A DNA stretch of 6,212 bases, taken from assembly GCA_024638355.1 (NCBI GenBank), contig JAHEKO010000238.1, positions 1 to 6,212 of the forward strand, in the 5' to 3' direction. The notes beneath the pieces are model-generated. The model searched no databases and was not told the origin of the DNA. It saw nothing but the letters and a program-made list of their open reading frames with translations. This DNA is from Acidobacteriota bacterium. Its GTDB lineage: Bacteria; Acidobacteriota; Thermoanaerobaculia; Multivoradales; JAHEKO01. The translations under genes and the position numbers were made by a program. How positions within the stretch are numbered: the first letter of the stretch is position 1; the number at the start of each line of letters is the position of its first letter. This document shows positions 1-6,212 of the stretch, in pieces.

Positions 1-1
1 C

Positions 2-178
2 CTGCGATCACTCGCGGGTGGCCTGGACCCGGCCGATCGGACGCGGCTCGGCCTGGAGCGTCAGGCGTTGCACGCCTGGCGGCTGAGGCTCGCCCATCCC
101 GGCAGCGGTGAGCCTCTCTCTTTCGAGGCGCCGCTCTGGCCGGACATCGCGGCGCTCGTCGACGAGACGGCCGAATGA
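2..178 (+). CDS. RluA-family pseudouridine synthase, C-terminal end (5' partial)
   Basis: An open frame enters from the left edge and stops at TGA 176-178, giving about 58 residues. It contains ERQALHAWRLRLAHPGSGE followed by LSFEAPLWPDIAALV. The R-Q-A-L-H-A, hydrophobic, H-P-x-x-G-E, then F-E-A-P-L-x-x-D pattern is the usual C-terminal end of RluA/RluC/RluD-type enzymes, which convert uridines in rRNA or tRNA to pseudouridine. The catalytic Asp domain lies outside the window, so the exact target (RluC, RluD or TruC type) cannot be told. The last codons overlap the next gene by 4 bases (ATGA), which suggests co-transcription and translational coupling. The family call is fairly firm; the subfamily is unknown. 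Confidence 0.82.
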   Translation: MRSLAGGLDPADRTRLGLERQALHAWRLRLAHPGSGEPLSFEAPLWPDIAALVDETAE

Positions 179-609
179 GCGCCGATTGGTATCGCGACGG
201 CGTGCGCTTCGCCTGCACCCAGTGCGGCCACTGCTGCACGATCGAAGGCTACGTGTGGGTCACGCGGCGCGAGGCTCAGCGGATCGCCGATCACCTGGGC
301 CTGACGCTCGACGAGCTCGGCCGGCGATACCTGAGGGCGGTGGAACGGCGGCAGGCCCTTACCGATCGTTCGGACGGCGCCTGCGTTTTCTGGGACGACG
401 GTTGCACGATCTACCCGGCGCGACCCGGGCAGTGCCGGACCTTTCCGTTCTGGAAGGAGAACCTGACCAGCCCGGAGGCCTGGAGCGAGACCGCTCGCGC
501 ATGCGAAGGAATCGGGGAGGGCCGGCGCTACGCGCAAGAGGAGATTTTGCGGCTCGCCGCCGGCAGGGGCGAAACGGCCGCCGCCGAACCGCCCGAGCCC
601 GAGGACTGA
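175..609 (+). CDS. YkgJ-family cysteine-cluster (putative Zn/Fe-binding) protein
   Basis: This is a 144-aa cytosolic protein with no signal peptide or membrane segment. The cysteines show the family pattern: C14-x2-C17-G-x-C20-C21 near the start, then C70, C77, the IYPARPGQC87RTFPFW block, and C110. The spacing CxxCGxCC followed by C-x-I-Y-x-x-R-P-x-x-C-R-x-F-P-F/W is the signature of the YkgJ/UPF0153 family, thought to chelate zinc or an iron-sulfur cluster; its reaction is not established. The length fits the short family members. The ATG at 175 overlaps the upstream TGA, and no strong Shine-Dalgarno site is visible, so translation is probably coupled to the pseudouridine synthase gene. The C-terminal 15 or so residues are a low-complexity acidic Pro/Glu tail. 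The family is confident; the function is open. Confidence 0.9.
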   Translation: MSADWYRDGVRFACTQCGHCCTIEGYVWVTRREAQRIADHLGLTLDELGRRYLRAVERRQALTDRSDGACVFWDDGCTIYPARPGQCRTFPFWKENLTSPEAWSETARACEGIGEGRRYAQEEILRLAAGRGETAAAEPPEPED

Positions 610-622
610 GGAGCCGCGCGGT

Positions 623-651
623 TTGACTCCGCGTCGGGCGCGGCCTAGGAT
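623..651 (+). promoter_or_regulatory. Sigma70-like promoter of the 117-aa hypothetical gene
   Basis: TTGACT (623-628) is a 5/6 match to the -35 consensus. After a 17-base spacer comes TAGGAT (646-651), which keeps the key A2 and T6 of the -10 box. Transcription would begin near 657-659, leaving a leader of about 25 bases before ATG 683. The promoter lies in the 73-base gap after the YkgJ gene, so the next gene is probably a separate transcription unit. It also argues against the TTG 623 and ATG 650 starts, which would lie inside the promoter. Confidence 0.6.
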
Positions 652-672
652 GAATACGATAGCCGCGAAGAA

Positions 673-677
673 GAGAG
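673..677 (+). promoter_or_regulatory. Ribosome binding site deciding the start at 683
   Basis: GAGAG lies 5 bases before ATG 683, a good position for a Shine-Dalgarno site. The alternative ATG at 650 is preceded only by GC-rich promoter sequence. Confidence 0.5.
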
Positions 678-682
678 CAAAG

Positions 683-1036
683 ATGGTGGCCGCCCCGACC
701 CTGGAGACGATTACCCTCGAAGCGAGCCGCGTGGAGCAGATCCGCAAGTGCGACCTGTGCTGGGGAGATTGGATCGTGATCCGCACCCGCAACTCGGTCT
801 ATACCCTGCGCATGCTCGACGACGAGCTGTTCGCCGTCTCGGGAGGGTGGTTCGATCGGCAGGAGCTGTCGCCGCACTCGGTGGGCGTCAACGGTTGCAC
901 GTGGGGTGGCAGCGCGATCAAGCAGGACATCATCGCCGCGCCCGGGCTCTGCCTCGAATTCGGCAACCGGGTGATGACCTCACGCATCCGTCAGGTGCAG
1001 GTGCTGCGCACCGAGGCGGCTCCGTCGGTTCACTAG
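683..1036 (+). CDS. Conserved hypothetical protein with CxxC motif, function unknown
   Basis: This is a 117-aa soluble protein. The reading frame is open from a TTG at 623 and has an ATG at 650, but both fall inside a strong promoter match. I choose ATG 683 because a GAGAG ribosome binding site (673-677) sits 5 bases before it. Residues 23-26 form CDLC, followed by WGDWIVIRTRNSVYTLRMLD, a beta-rich block, then SGGWFDR, NGC72TWGG and GLC90LEFGN. Four cysteines (23, 26, 72, 90) could bind a metal, and the many Trp/Gly turns suggest a small beta barrel. I half-recognise the block as a conserved uncharacterised protein seen in several GC-rich bacteria, but I cannot name a family. Its stop overlaps the stop of the convergent gene within the palindrome CTAG. 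Confidence 0.8.
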   Translation: MVAAPTLETITLEASRVEQIRKCDLCWGDWIVIRTRNSVYTLRMLDDELFAVSGGWFDRQELSPHSVGVNGCTWGGSAIKQDIIAAPGLCLEFGNRVMTSRIRQVQVLRTEAAPSVH

Positions 1037-1683
1037 AGGCCGCGGATCGCCAGCACCGGGCGGTCGTCGGTGAACGCGCTCTCGTACCCGGTGTGCTCGA
1101 CCGTCAGCGCGATGAGGTCGTCGGCGATCCGCTGCGCGGGGAGCGCCTCGATCGCGGCCAGGAACTCGGGTAGCCGCCGCTCCGCCAGGGTCTCACCCCG
1201 CTGGTTTTCGCACTCCTCGACCCCGTCCGAGCAGAACAGGACGAGGTCGCCGGGCTCGAGCGTGAGCGTCGCGATGTCGTAGCGCGAGTTCGCCAGGCCG
1301 CCCGCCGGCATGCCTCCGATGGCGACCGGGCGCGGCGTGCCGGCGCGCACTCGATAGGGATAGGGACAACCGGCGTTGGCGATCGTCAGACTCCTGTCGG
1401 TCGGATCCCAGACCGCGAGGGTCAGAGCGACGAATCGGCGCTCGACGTGGAGCGAGCCCGGGCGCAGGGCGCGCTCCACTCCGATCACTCCGCCGGCTCC
1501 GACCGTGCGGGCCATCGCCCGCGAGAGCTGGCCGAGCCCGCTGCCGACGTCGAGCACCCGCTCCCCACGCGCGAGTCGCAGCGCGCCGAGAGAGCCCTGG
1601 TTGAGGAGCTCGTTGAGGAGCGAGAGCCGACCCTGTTCGGCCGGGTCCGATCCGTGGATGTAGTGACCGCCGCTGGAGCTCAT
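1033..1683 (-). CDS. Chimeric protein: truncated SAM methyltransferase joined to SpoIIE/PP2C phosphatase C-terminal part
   Basis: This is a 216-aa minus-strand frame starting at ATG 1683 (MSSSGGHYIHGSDPAEQ). Residues 1-71 match the start of a class I SAM-dependent methyltransferase, with motif I as VLDVGSGLGQLSRAM and the strand-2 acidic end GVIGVER. From about residue 72 the protein changes to the second part of a SpoIIE/RsbU-type PPM phosphatase: RRFVALTLAVWDP, TIANAGCPYP, GDLVLFCSDGVEE and the final DDRPVLAIRGL. The phosphatase half retains the SDG and DD metal-binding aspartates but lacks the N-terminal G-D-x-x-D block. The methyltransferase half lacks everything after motif I and strand 2, including the substrate region. 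Neither activity is therefore expected. It may be a pseudogene formed by an in-frame deletion, a reduced binding protein, or an assembly join. A GGTAGGTG stretch 5 bases before the ATG could be a weak ribosome binding site. It sits head-to-head with the kinase gene. Confidence 0.75.
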   Translation of the reverse strand: MSSSGGHYIHGSDPAEQGRLSLLNELLNQGSLGALRLARGERVLDVGSGLGQLSRAMARTVGAGGVIGVERALRPGSLHVERRFVALTLAVWDPTDRSLTIANAGCPYPYRVRAGTPRPVAIGGMPAGGLANSRYDIATLTLEPGDLVLFCSDGVEECENQRGETLAERRLPEFLAAIEALPAQRIADDLIALTVEHTGYESAFTDDRPVLAIRGL

Positions 1684-1731
1684 CGCCGCACCTACCGTAG
1701 TACGGGGCGCGGTCGGAGGTATCCTAGGGCG
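1684..1731. promoter_or_regulatory. Divergent control region between the phosphatase chimera and the kinase
   Basis: Only 48 bases separate the two divergent starts. On the plus strand TATCCT (1720-1725) resembles a -10 box and ends 6 bases before the GTG of the kinase, so transcription could begin at the start codon. No convincing -35 box lies 16-18 bases upstream. GGAGG (1715-1719) is a possible but distant Shine-Dalgarno site, 12 bases from the GTG. A perfect 5-bp dyad, CCGTA-G-TACGG (1695-1705), could be an operator. Promoter and operator roles are inference. Confidence 0.35.
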
Positions 1732-4700
1732 GTGAGCGCCAACCGCCCGCGTGAGGAACTGATCGGCACTCGCCTCGGGCACTACCGCATCGTTCGCCAG
1801 CTCGGCCAGGGCGGCATGGCGGAGGTGTTTCTCGCCGAGGATCTCAAGCTCAAGCGTCAGATCGCGCTCAAGGTGCTGCCTTCCGAGTTCGCGGAGGACC
1901 GGGACCGCCTCGCCCGCTTCAAGCGCGAGGCGGAATCGGTCGCGCGTCTCAACCATCCGAACATCGTCACCGTCTACTCGATCGAGGAGATCGACGGTAT
2001 CCACTTCATCACCATGGAGCTGGTCGAGGGACGCAGCCTCGAGTCGGCGGTGCCCTCCGGAGGCTTCGAATTAAAGAGGTTCCTCAAGCTCGCCGAGCAG
2101 ATGGCCGACGCCCTCGCCGCGGCTCACCAGAACGGCATCATCCATCGCGACCTGAAGCCCGCGAATGTCATGCTGACCCGGGAGGGGCGGGTGAAGATCC
2201 TCGACTTCGGCCTGGCCAAGGTCGAGGAGGATCCCCTCATCGCCGAGGACCCGGACGCGCCGACGATGACCGCGACGCAGCACGGCACCCTGGTCGGTAC
2301 GGTCCCGTACATGTCCCCCGAGCAGCTCCAGGGAGCGGCGGTCGACGCGCGCTCGGACATCTTCTCGCTCGGTCTGACGATGTTCGAGATGTTGAGCGGC
2401 CGCCCCGCGTTCCAGGGCAAGTCGAGCATCGAGAAGGCCGCCGCGATCCTGCACGACGAGCCCCCCAAGCTGACCGAGCTGCGCGACGATCTGCCCCGAC
2501 ACCTCGGGCGGATTCTTCAAAGCTGTCTGGAGAAGGACCCCGAGGAGCGCGTCCAGTCGGCCAAGGATCTGCGCAATCAGCTGGCCGCACTGCGCGACGA
2601 GTTCTTGACCGGCCCGGTCAGCGTGGTCGATGCCAGCTCAGTCGCCGCGGCCGAAGACTCGGTCGCCCGGCCTCGTTGGCCGCTCTTCGCCGGGCTCGTG
2701 GCGGCCGCGATCCTGATCGCGGCACTGGTCTGGTTGGTGCTGCCGCCGCGCGGCGGGCCGGTACCGCCGATCGCCGCGAGCGCCGATTCCCTGGCGGTCC
2801 TCTACTTCCGCAACCTGACGGGCGACGCCGAGCTCGACTGGCTGAGCGGCGGGCTCACCGAGATGCTGGTGACCGACCTCTCGCAGGTGCCCGAGCTACG
2901 GCTGGTCGGAACCGAGAGGCTCTACTCCATTCTGGACGATCTGGGAGCTCTCGAGGCCGAGTCGCTGGGCGCGGAGACCGTCGCCGAGGTGGCGCGACGC
3001 GCCGGCGTGAAACATGTGCTGGTGGGAAGCTTCGCCCGCGTCGGCGACGAGCTCCGGATCAGCGCCCGGCTGCAGGATGCAGCCAGCGGAGAGATTCTCG
3101 ACAGCTCGACGGTCAGCGATCGGGGCGAATCGCGCCTTTTCGACATGATCGACCGGCTGAGCAGCGACCTGCGCCGGAGCATCAGCGTGACGGCGGCTGC
3201 CGCGCCGGCCGACCGTCCGGTCGAGCAGGTTCTCACCTCTTCGGTCGAGGCCCTCCGGCTCTACTCGAAGGGGCTGCAGCTTCACGTGGAGGGCAGGGAT
3301 CGCGAGGCGATCCCGCTCTTCGAGGGCGCGGTCGAGGCCGATCCCGGCTTCTCGATGGCGCTGGTTCGCCTGGCCACGGCGAGCGCCAATCTCGGCTACC
3401 GCGATCGGGCGCGCGGCTACACCGAGCGGGCTCTGGAAGGGGCCGATCGACTGCCGCCCCGCTACCGGCATTACGTCGAGGCTCAGTACTACGGGGGCGC
3501 GTGGGAGACCTACGGCGAGGCGATCGAAGCCTACGAGCGCGCGGTGGAAGCCGATCCCAACAGCAGCTCGACCCGCAACCTGCTCGGCATGCACCTGCTG
3601 AGCCTGGAGCGCTTCGACGAGGCGATGGTGCAGTACGAGACGGCGCGCCGGATGGGCGATTCGTACCTCTACCACCACTTCCCGCTCGCTTTGGCGCACG
3701 CCTCGCAGGATCGATGGCAGGAGGGGTTCGAGCTGCTCGAGCGCTTTACCGAGCGCTACCCGGAGAACTGGCAGGGGCACTGGGCCCTCGGCTGGTACTT
3801 GACTCTTTGGGACCGGCCGCTGGAGGCCGCCGCCGCCCTCGACCGCTCCGAAGCGCTTCATCGCGACGATCTACAGACGCCGTGGGCGCGGTGGCAGCTC
3901 GCCGTGGCGAAGGGGGACTTCGCTGCCGCCGAGCGCCATGCCGCCGAGCTGGCCGCCGGCGACGACGCGGTGCTCAAGTCTCGCGGCCTCCGGTTCCAGG
4001 CCATCAATCGGCTCTTCCAGGGCCGGGCGCGCGATGCGCTCGACCTGCTGGAAGAAGCTCGGGCTTCGACCGCGCCGGGAGCCGATCTGGCCGCGGCCCA
4101 CAACCTGGCGGCGGAGATCCACCTGGTTCTCGGCGAGCCCGAGCGCGCGCTGGAAGAGGCGACGTCGGGCCGGCTCGAAGGCGATCGAAGCTGGCCGGAG
4201 CGGAGAGCCACCTACCTCGCGGCGCTGTCCGAGGAAGCGCTCGACAGGAGCGCCCGGGCCGACGCCCTCGCGGGCGAGCTCGAGCGCCGCAACGCGCGCT
4301 ACCCGACCCGGCCGGAGGAGCGTCAGATCGTCATCCTCCGCGCGCTGCTCTCCGGCATGCGTGGCGATTCGGAGGCCGAGCTTGCCGGTCTCGTCGAGGC
4401 CGAGTCGATGCTGCCGCCGCGCGGCGTCTCCTGGCATACCTACGCTCTACCGGCCCACGCGACCGTCTGGTACGAGCTGGGACGGGCGCAGCTGGAGGCG
4501 GGCGCCGCCGGCGCCGCCGTGGGCAGCCTCTCCAGGCTGGTGAGCCGAGCTTCCGAGCACCTCGACTCGCCCCTCGCCTACGGCCGCGCCCTCTTCCTGC
4601 TCGGCAAGGCCCACAGCGAGCTGGGCCAGCACGCCGAAGCCCGCCGCTATCTAGAGCGGTTCGTCGAGCTATGGGGAGCAGGAGACATGAAGCGCGAGTG

Positions 4701-4740
4701 GGTCGACGAGGCCAGGCGGCTGCTGGCCGCAGCCGCCTGA
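1732..4740 (+). CDS. Membrane Ser/Thr protein kinase with TolB-like domain and TPR tail
   Basis: This is a 1002-aa protein starting at GTG 1732; the frame is open further upstream but there it runs antisense to the chimera gene. Residues 18-270 form a Hanks-type kinase with every catalytic element: Gly loop LGQGGMAEV (24-32), ATP lysine K47, helix-C E66, HRDLKPAN (138-145, catalytic D140), DFG (158-160) and GTVPYMSPEQ from 189. The activation loop carries several Thr residues that could be autophosphorylated. One membrane helix spans about 316-338, preceded by Arg residues, so the kinase should be cytosolic and the rest extracytoplasmic. Residues 352-470 (LAVLYFRNLTGD, DWLSGGLTEMLVTDLS) match the TolB/FlgO-like domain common in such receptors. 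Residues 505-998 hold TPR and TPR-like helical repeats for protein binding. No PASTA repeats are seen. Substrates and signal are unknown. Confidence 0.93.
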   Translation: MSANRPREELIGTRLGHYRIVRQLGQGGMAEVFLAEDLKLKRQIALKVLPSEFAEDRDRLARFKREAESVARLNHPNIVTVYSIEEIDGIHFITMELVEGRSLESAVPSGGFELKRFLKLAEQMADALAAAHQNGIIHRDLKPANVMLTREGRVKILDFGLAKVEEDPLIAEDPDAPTMTATQHGTLVGTVPYMSPEQLQGAAVDARSDIFSLGLTMFEMLSGRPAFQGKSSIEKAAAILHDEPPKLTELRDDLPRHLGRILQSCLEKDPEERVQSAKDLRNQLAALRDEFLTGPVSVVDASSVAAAEDSVARPRWPLFAGLVAAAILIAALVWLVLPPRGGPVPPIAASADSLAVLYFRNLTGDAELDWLSGGLTEMLVTDLSQVPELRLVGTERLYSILDDLGALEAESLGAETVAEVARRAGVKHVLVGSFARVGDELRISARLQDAASGEILDSSTVSDRGESRLFDMIDRLSSDLRRSISVTAAAAPADRPVEQVLTSSVEALRLYSKGLQLHVEGRDREAIPLFEGAVEADPGFSMALVRLATASANLGYRDRARGYTERALEGADRLPPRYRHYVEAQYYGGAWETYGEAIEAYERAVEADPNSSSTRNLLGMHLLSLERFDEAMVQYETARRMGDSYLYHHFPLALAHASQDRWQEGFELLERFTERYPENWQGHWALGWYLTLWDRPLEAAAALDRSEALHRDDLQTPWARWQLAVAKGDFAAAERHAAELAAGDDAVLKSRGLRFQAINRLFQGRARDALDLLEEARASTAPGADLAAAHNLAAEIHLVLGEPERALEEATSGRLEGDRSWPERRATYLAALSEEALDRSARADALAGELERRNARYPTRPEERQIVILRALLSGMRGDSEAELAGLVEAESMLPPRGVSWHTYALPAHATVWYELGRAQLEAGAAGAAVGSLSRLVSRASEHLDSPLAYGRALFLLGKAHSELGQHAEARRYLERFVELWGAGDMKREWVDEARRLLAAAA

Positions 4741-4782
4741 TCGCCCTTCCTGACCGCCGCCGGAGCGGGTGAGACGGTCCGC

Positions 4783-5067
4783 CTAGGTGCCGCCGCCGCC
4801 GCCCATCGGGCCGCCGCGATCACGAGGACCGCCGCCGCCCATCGGGCCTGAGCGGTCCTTACCCTTCTCCTCGTCGTCCTCGGCGAGTTCGCGGCTGCCG
4901 GGGCCGCCGCCGCCCATCGGGCCGGAGCGGTCCTTACCCTTCTCCTCGTCGTCCTCGGCGAGTTCGCGGCTGCCGGGGCCGCCGCCGCCCATCGGGCCGC
5001 TTCGCTCGTTTCCCTCAACCGAAATGCGCGCTTCGCCACCTAGCTCCAACAGATCTTCCTTCATCAT
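4783..5067 (-). CDS. Small Gly-rich multi-repeat peptide (possible multi-core precursor)
   Basis: This is a 94-aa acidic peptide beginning MMKEDLLELGGEARISVEGN. The second Met (ATG 5064) may be the true start, because it lies 5 bases from GGAGG while the first lies only 2. After a lead of about 20 residues come four copies of [ED]R-[SG]GPMGGGG. The first two are followed by a charged linker, PGSRELAEDDEEKGK; the third by a 4-residue link; the last ends GGT at the stop. There is no cysteine, membrane segment or recognised domain. The strong ribosome binding site, a good -10 box and a synonymous-only difference between repeat units all favour real translation. The leader-plus-repeated-core layout recalls multi-core RiPP precursors, but no maturation enzyme is in view. 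It could equally be a disordered low-complexity protein. I do not recognise a family. Confidence 0.62.
   Translation of the reverse strand: MMKEDLLELGGEARISVEGNERSGPMGGGGPGSRELAEDDEEKGKDRSGPMGGGGPGSRELAEDDEEKGKDRSGPMGGGGPRDRGGPMGGGGGT
4829..4998. repeat. 75-bp tandem repeat, two full units plus a 20-base partial third
   Basis: Units 4829-4903 and 4904-4978 differ at one base only (T 4849 versus G 4924). The first 20 bases recur at 4979-4998, and their core recurs again upstream at 4795-4812. The 18-base core therefore appears four times, at offsets of 36, 75 and 75 bases, all multiples of three. The single difference is silent (TCA/TCC, Ser) in the minus-strand peptide that the repeat encodes. 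Confidence 0.95.
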
Positions 5068-5075
5068 CTCCTCCC
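5068..5075 (-). promoter_or_regulatory. Strong ribosome binding site of the repeat peptide
   Basis: On the minus strand, GGGAGGAG runs directly into ATGATG. The GGAGG core is 2 bases from the first ATG and 5 from the second, so the second is the better start by spacing. Just upstream, CCTCC can pair with this GGAGG in a tight CCTC-CGG-GAGG hairpin that might limit access. Confidence 0.65.
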
Positions 5076-5096
5076 GGAGGTCACATTGTGCGTAAC

Positions 5097-5102
5097 ATCA
5101 TA
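5097..5102 (-). promoter_or_regulatory. -10 box of the repeat peptide gene
   Basis: The minus strand reads TATGAT, a 5/6 match to the -10 consensus, and predicts a start near 5090 with a leader of about 23 bases before the ATG. The hexamer at the expected -35 position (CTTAGC) is poor, so activation or a different sigma factor may be needed. Confidence 0.45.
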
Positions 5103-5121
5103 CCTGATCGAGGTCGCGGGC

Positions 5122-5127
5122 TAAGAT
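5122..5127 (+). promoter_or_regulatory. -10 box of the arginase gene, possibly leaderless
   Basis: TAAGAT matches 5/6 of the -10 consensus and ends 7 bases before ATG 5135. Transcription would therefore begin at or next to the start codon. No Shine-Dalgarno sequence lies between them (only TCCCCCC), which fits a leaderless message. No clear -35 box is seen at 16-18 bases. Confidence 0.4.
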
Positions 5128-5134
5128 TCCCCCC

Positions 5135-6025
<891 letters not shown>

Positions 6026-6027
6026 GT

Positions 6028-6212
6028 CTAGGCGCCCGCCGGCTCCGGGCTGCCGTTCCCGCGCTCGCTCCGGTACCTTTCGAACCACGCCAGCACGTGG
6101 GCGACCTTGGCGATGAGCTGGCTCGGGCGGCGGGCGATGCCGTGGGAGGCGCCGGGGATGCGAACCAGGGCGGTGTCGATCTTGCGCAGCTTGAGCGCCT
6201 GATAGAACTGCT
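6028..6212 (-). CDS. S9-family serine peptidase, C-terminal end (5' partial)
   Basis: A minus-strand frame enters from the right edge and ends at TAG (6030-6028). The visible 60 residues begin QFYQALKLRKIDTALVRIPG and continue ASHGIARRPSQLIAKVAHVLAWFERYR. The Q-x-Y-x-A-L-K, V-x-x-P-G-A-x-H-G-I and K-x-x-H-x-x-x-W-F pattern is the C-terminus of prolyl oligopeptidase / acylaminoacyl-peptidase enzymes. The His in ASHG is the last member of the Ser-Asp-His triad; the Ser and Asp lie beyond the window. The final 13 residues are a hydrophilic tail. Its stop is 2 bases from the arginase stop, so the two genes converge without room for a separate terminator. Confidence 0.85.
   Translation of the reverse strand, partial: QFYQALKLRKIDTALVRIPGASHGIARRPSQLIAKVAHVLAWFERYRSERGNGSPEPAGA

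Noticed and set aside
1447..1731. In-frame extension of the kinase 95 codons upstream
   Set aside because: It runs antisense through the chimera gene and its start, has no kinase-like content, and GTG 1732 directly precedes the conserved juxta-kinase sequence.
1684..2004. In-frame extension of the minus-strand chimera by 107 residues
   Set aside because: It lies antisense to the kinase catalytic domain; the methyltransferase-like sequence begins at ATG 1683.
2676..4772. Long plus-strand ORF of 698 codons inside the kinase gene
   Set aside because: An Arg/Gly/Ala-rich shadow frame, typical of high-GC DNA; the kinase, TolB-like and TPR motifs are all in the other frame.
4741..4782. Possible terminator after the kinase
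   Set aside because: CCGC-CGGA-GCGG (4757-4768) can form only a 4-bp stem and no T-run follows; too weak to call.
4829..4998. CRISPR-like array
   Set aside because: The units are directly adjacent, in frame and translated; there are no unique spacers and no cas genes.
4787..5095. Plus-strand Pro/Ser-rich ORF over the repeat
   Set aside because: It is the complement of the repeat peptide, has no ribosome binding site, and its repeat is explained by the minus-strand frame.
5102..5114. Dyad ACCT-GATCG-AGGT between the repeat peptide and arginase as an operator
   Set aside because: Only four paired bases per arm; this could easily arise by chance.

Overview
This is a GC-rich, almost fully coding bacterial window. 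The receptor-type Ser/Thr kinase with a TolB-like domain and TPR tail, the SpoIIE-type phosphatase remnant and the S9 peptidase together suggest Acidobacteriota or a similar soil or sediment lineage. No rRNA or other taxonomic marker is present, so that is inference.

Layout, left to right. (1) The tail of an RluA-family pseudouridine synthase (+) is coupled by a 4-base ATGA overlap to a YkgJ-type cysteine-cluster protein (+). (2) A good sigma70-like promoter (TTGACT, 17 bases, TAGGAT) precedes a 117-aa conserved hypothetical protein with four cysteines (+). (3) That gene shares a CTAG stop palindrome with a convergent minus-strand gene. The minus-strand gene encodes an apparent chimera: the first third of a SAM-dependent methyltransferase joined in frame to the C-terminal part of a SpoIIE/PP2C phosphatase. 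(4) Divergent from it, 48 bases away, is a 1002-aa membrane Ser/Thr kinase with TolB-like and TPR domains (+). (5) Convergent to the kinase is a small minus-strand ORF for a repetitive Gly-rich peptide with four GPMGGGG cores, two of them in near-identical 75-bp units. (6) Divergent from that, across 67 bases, is a canonical arginase (+). (7) Two bases after the arginase stop lies the C-terminal end of an S9-family serine peptidase (-), cut by the window edge.

Most genes look like independent housekeeping or signalling units rather than one operon. The kinase/phosphatase-remnant pair is a plausible signalling locus, although the phosphatase fragment lacks its first metal-binding motif. The two items most worth following up are the multi-core repeat peptide at 4783-5067, which has a strong ribosome binding site and a good -10 box, and the methyltransferase-phosphatase junction near 1468-1473. 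The sequences just upstream of the kinase and arginase starts also hint at leaderless transcription.
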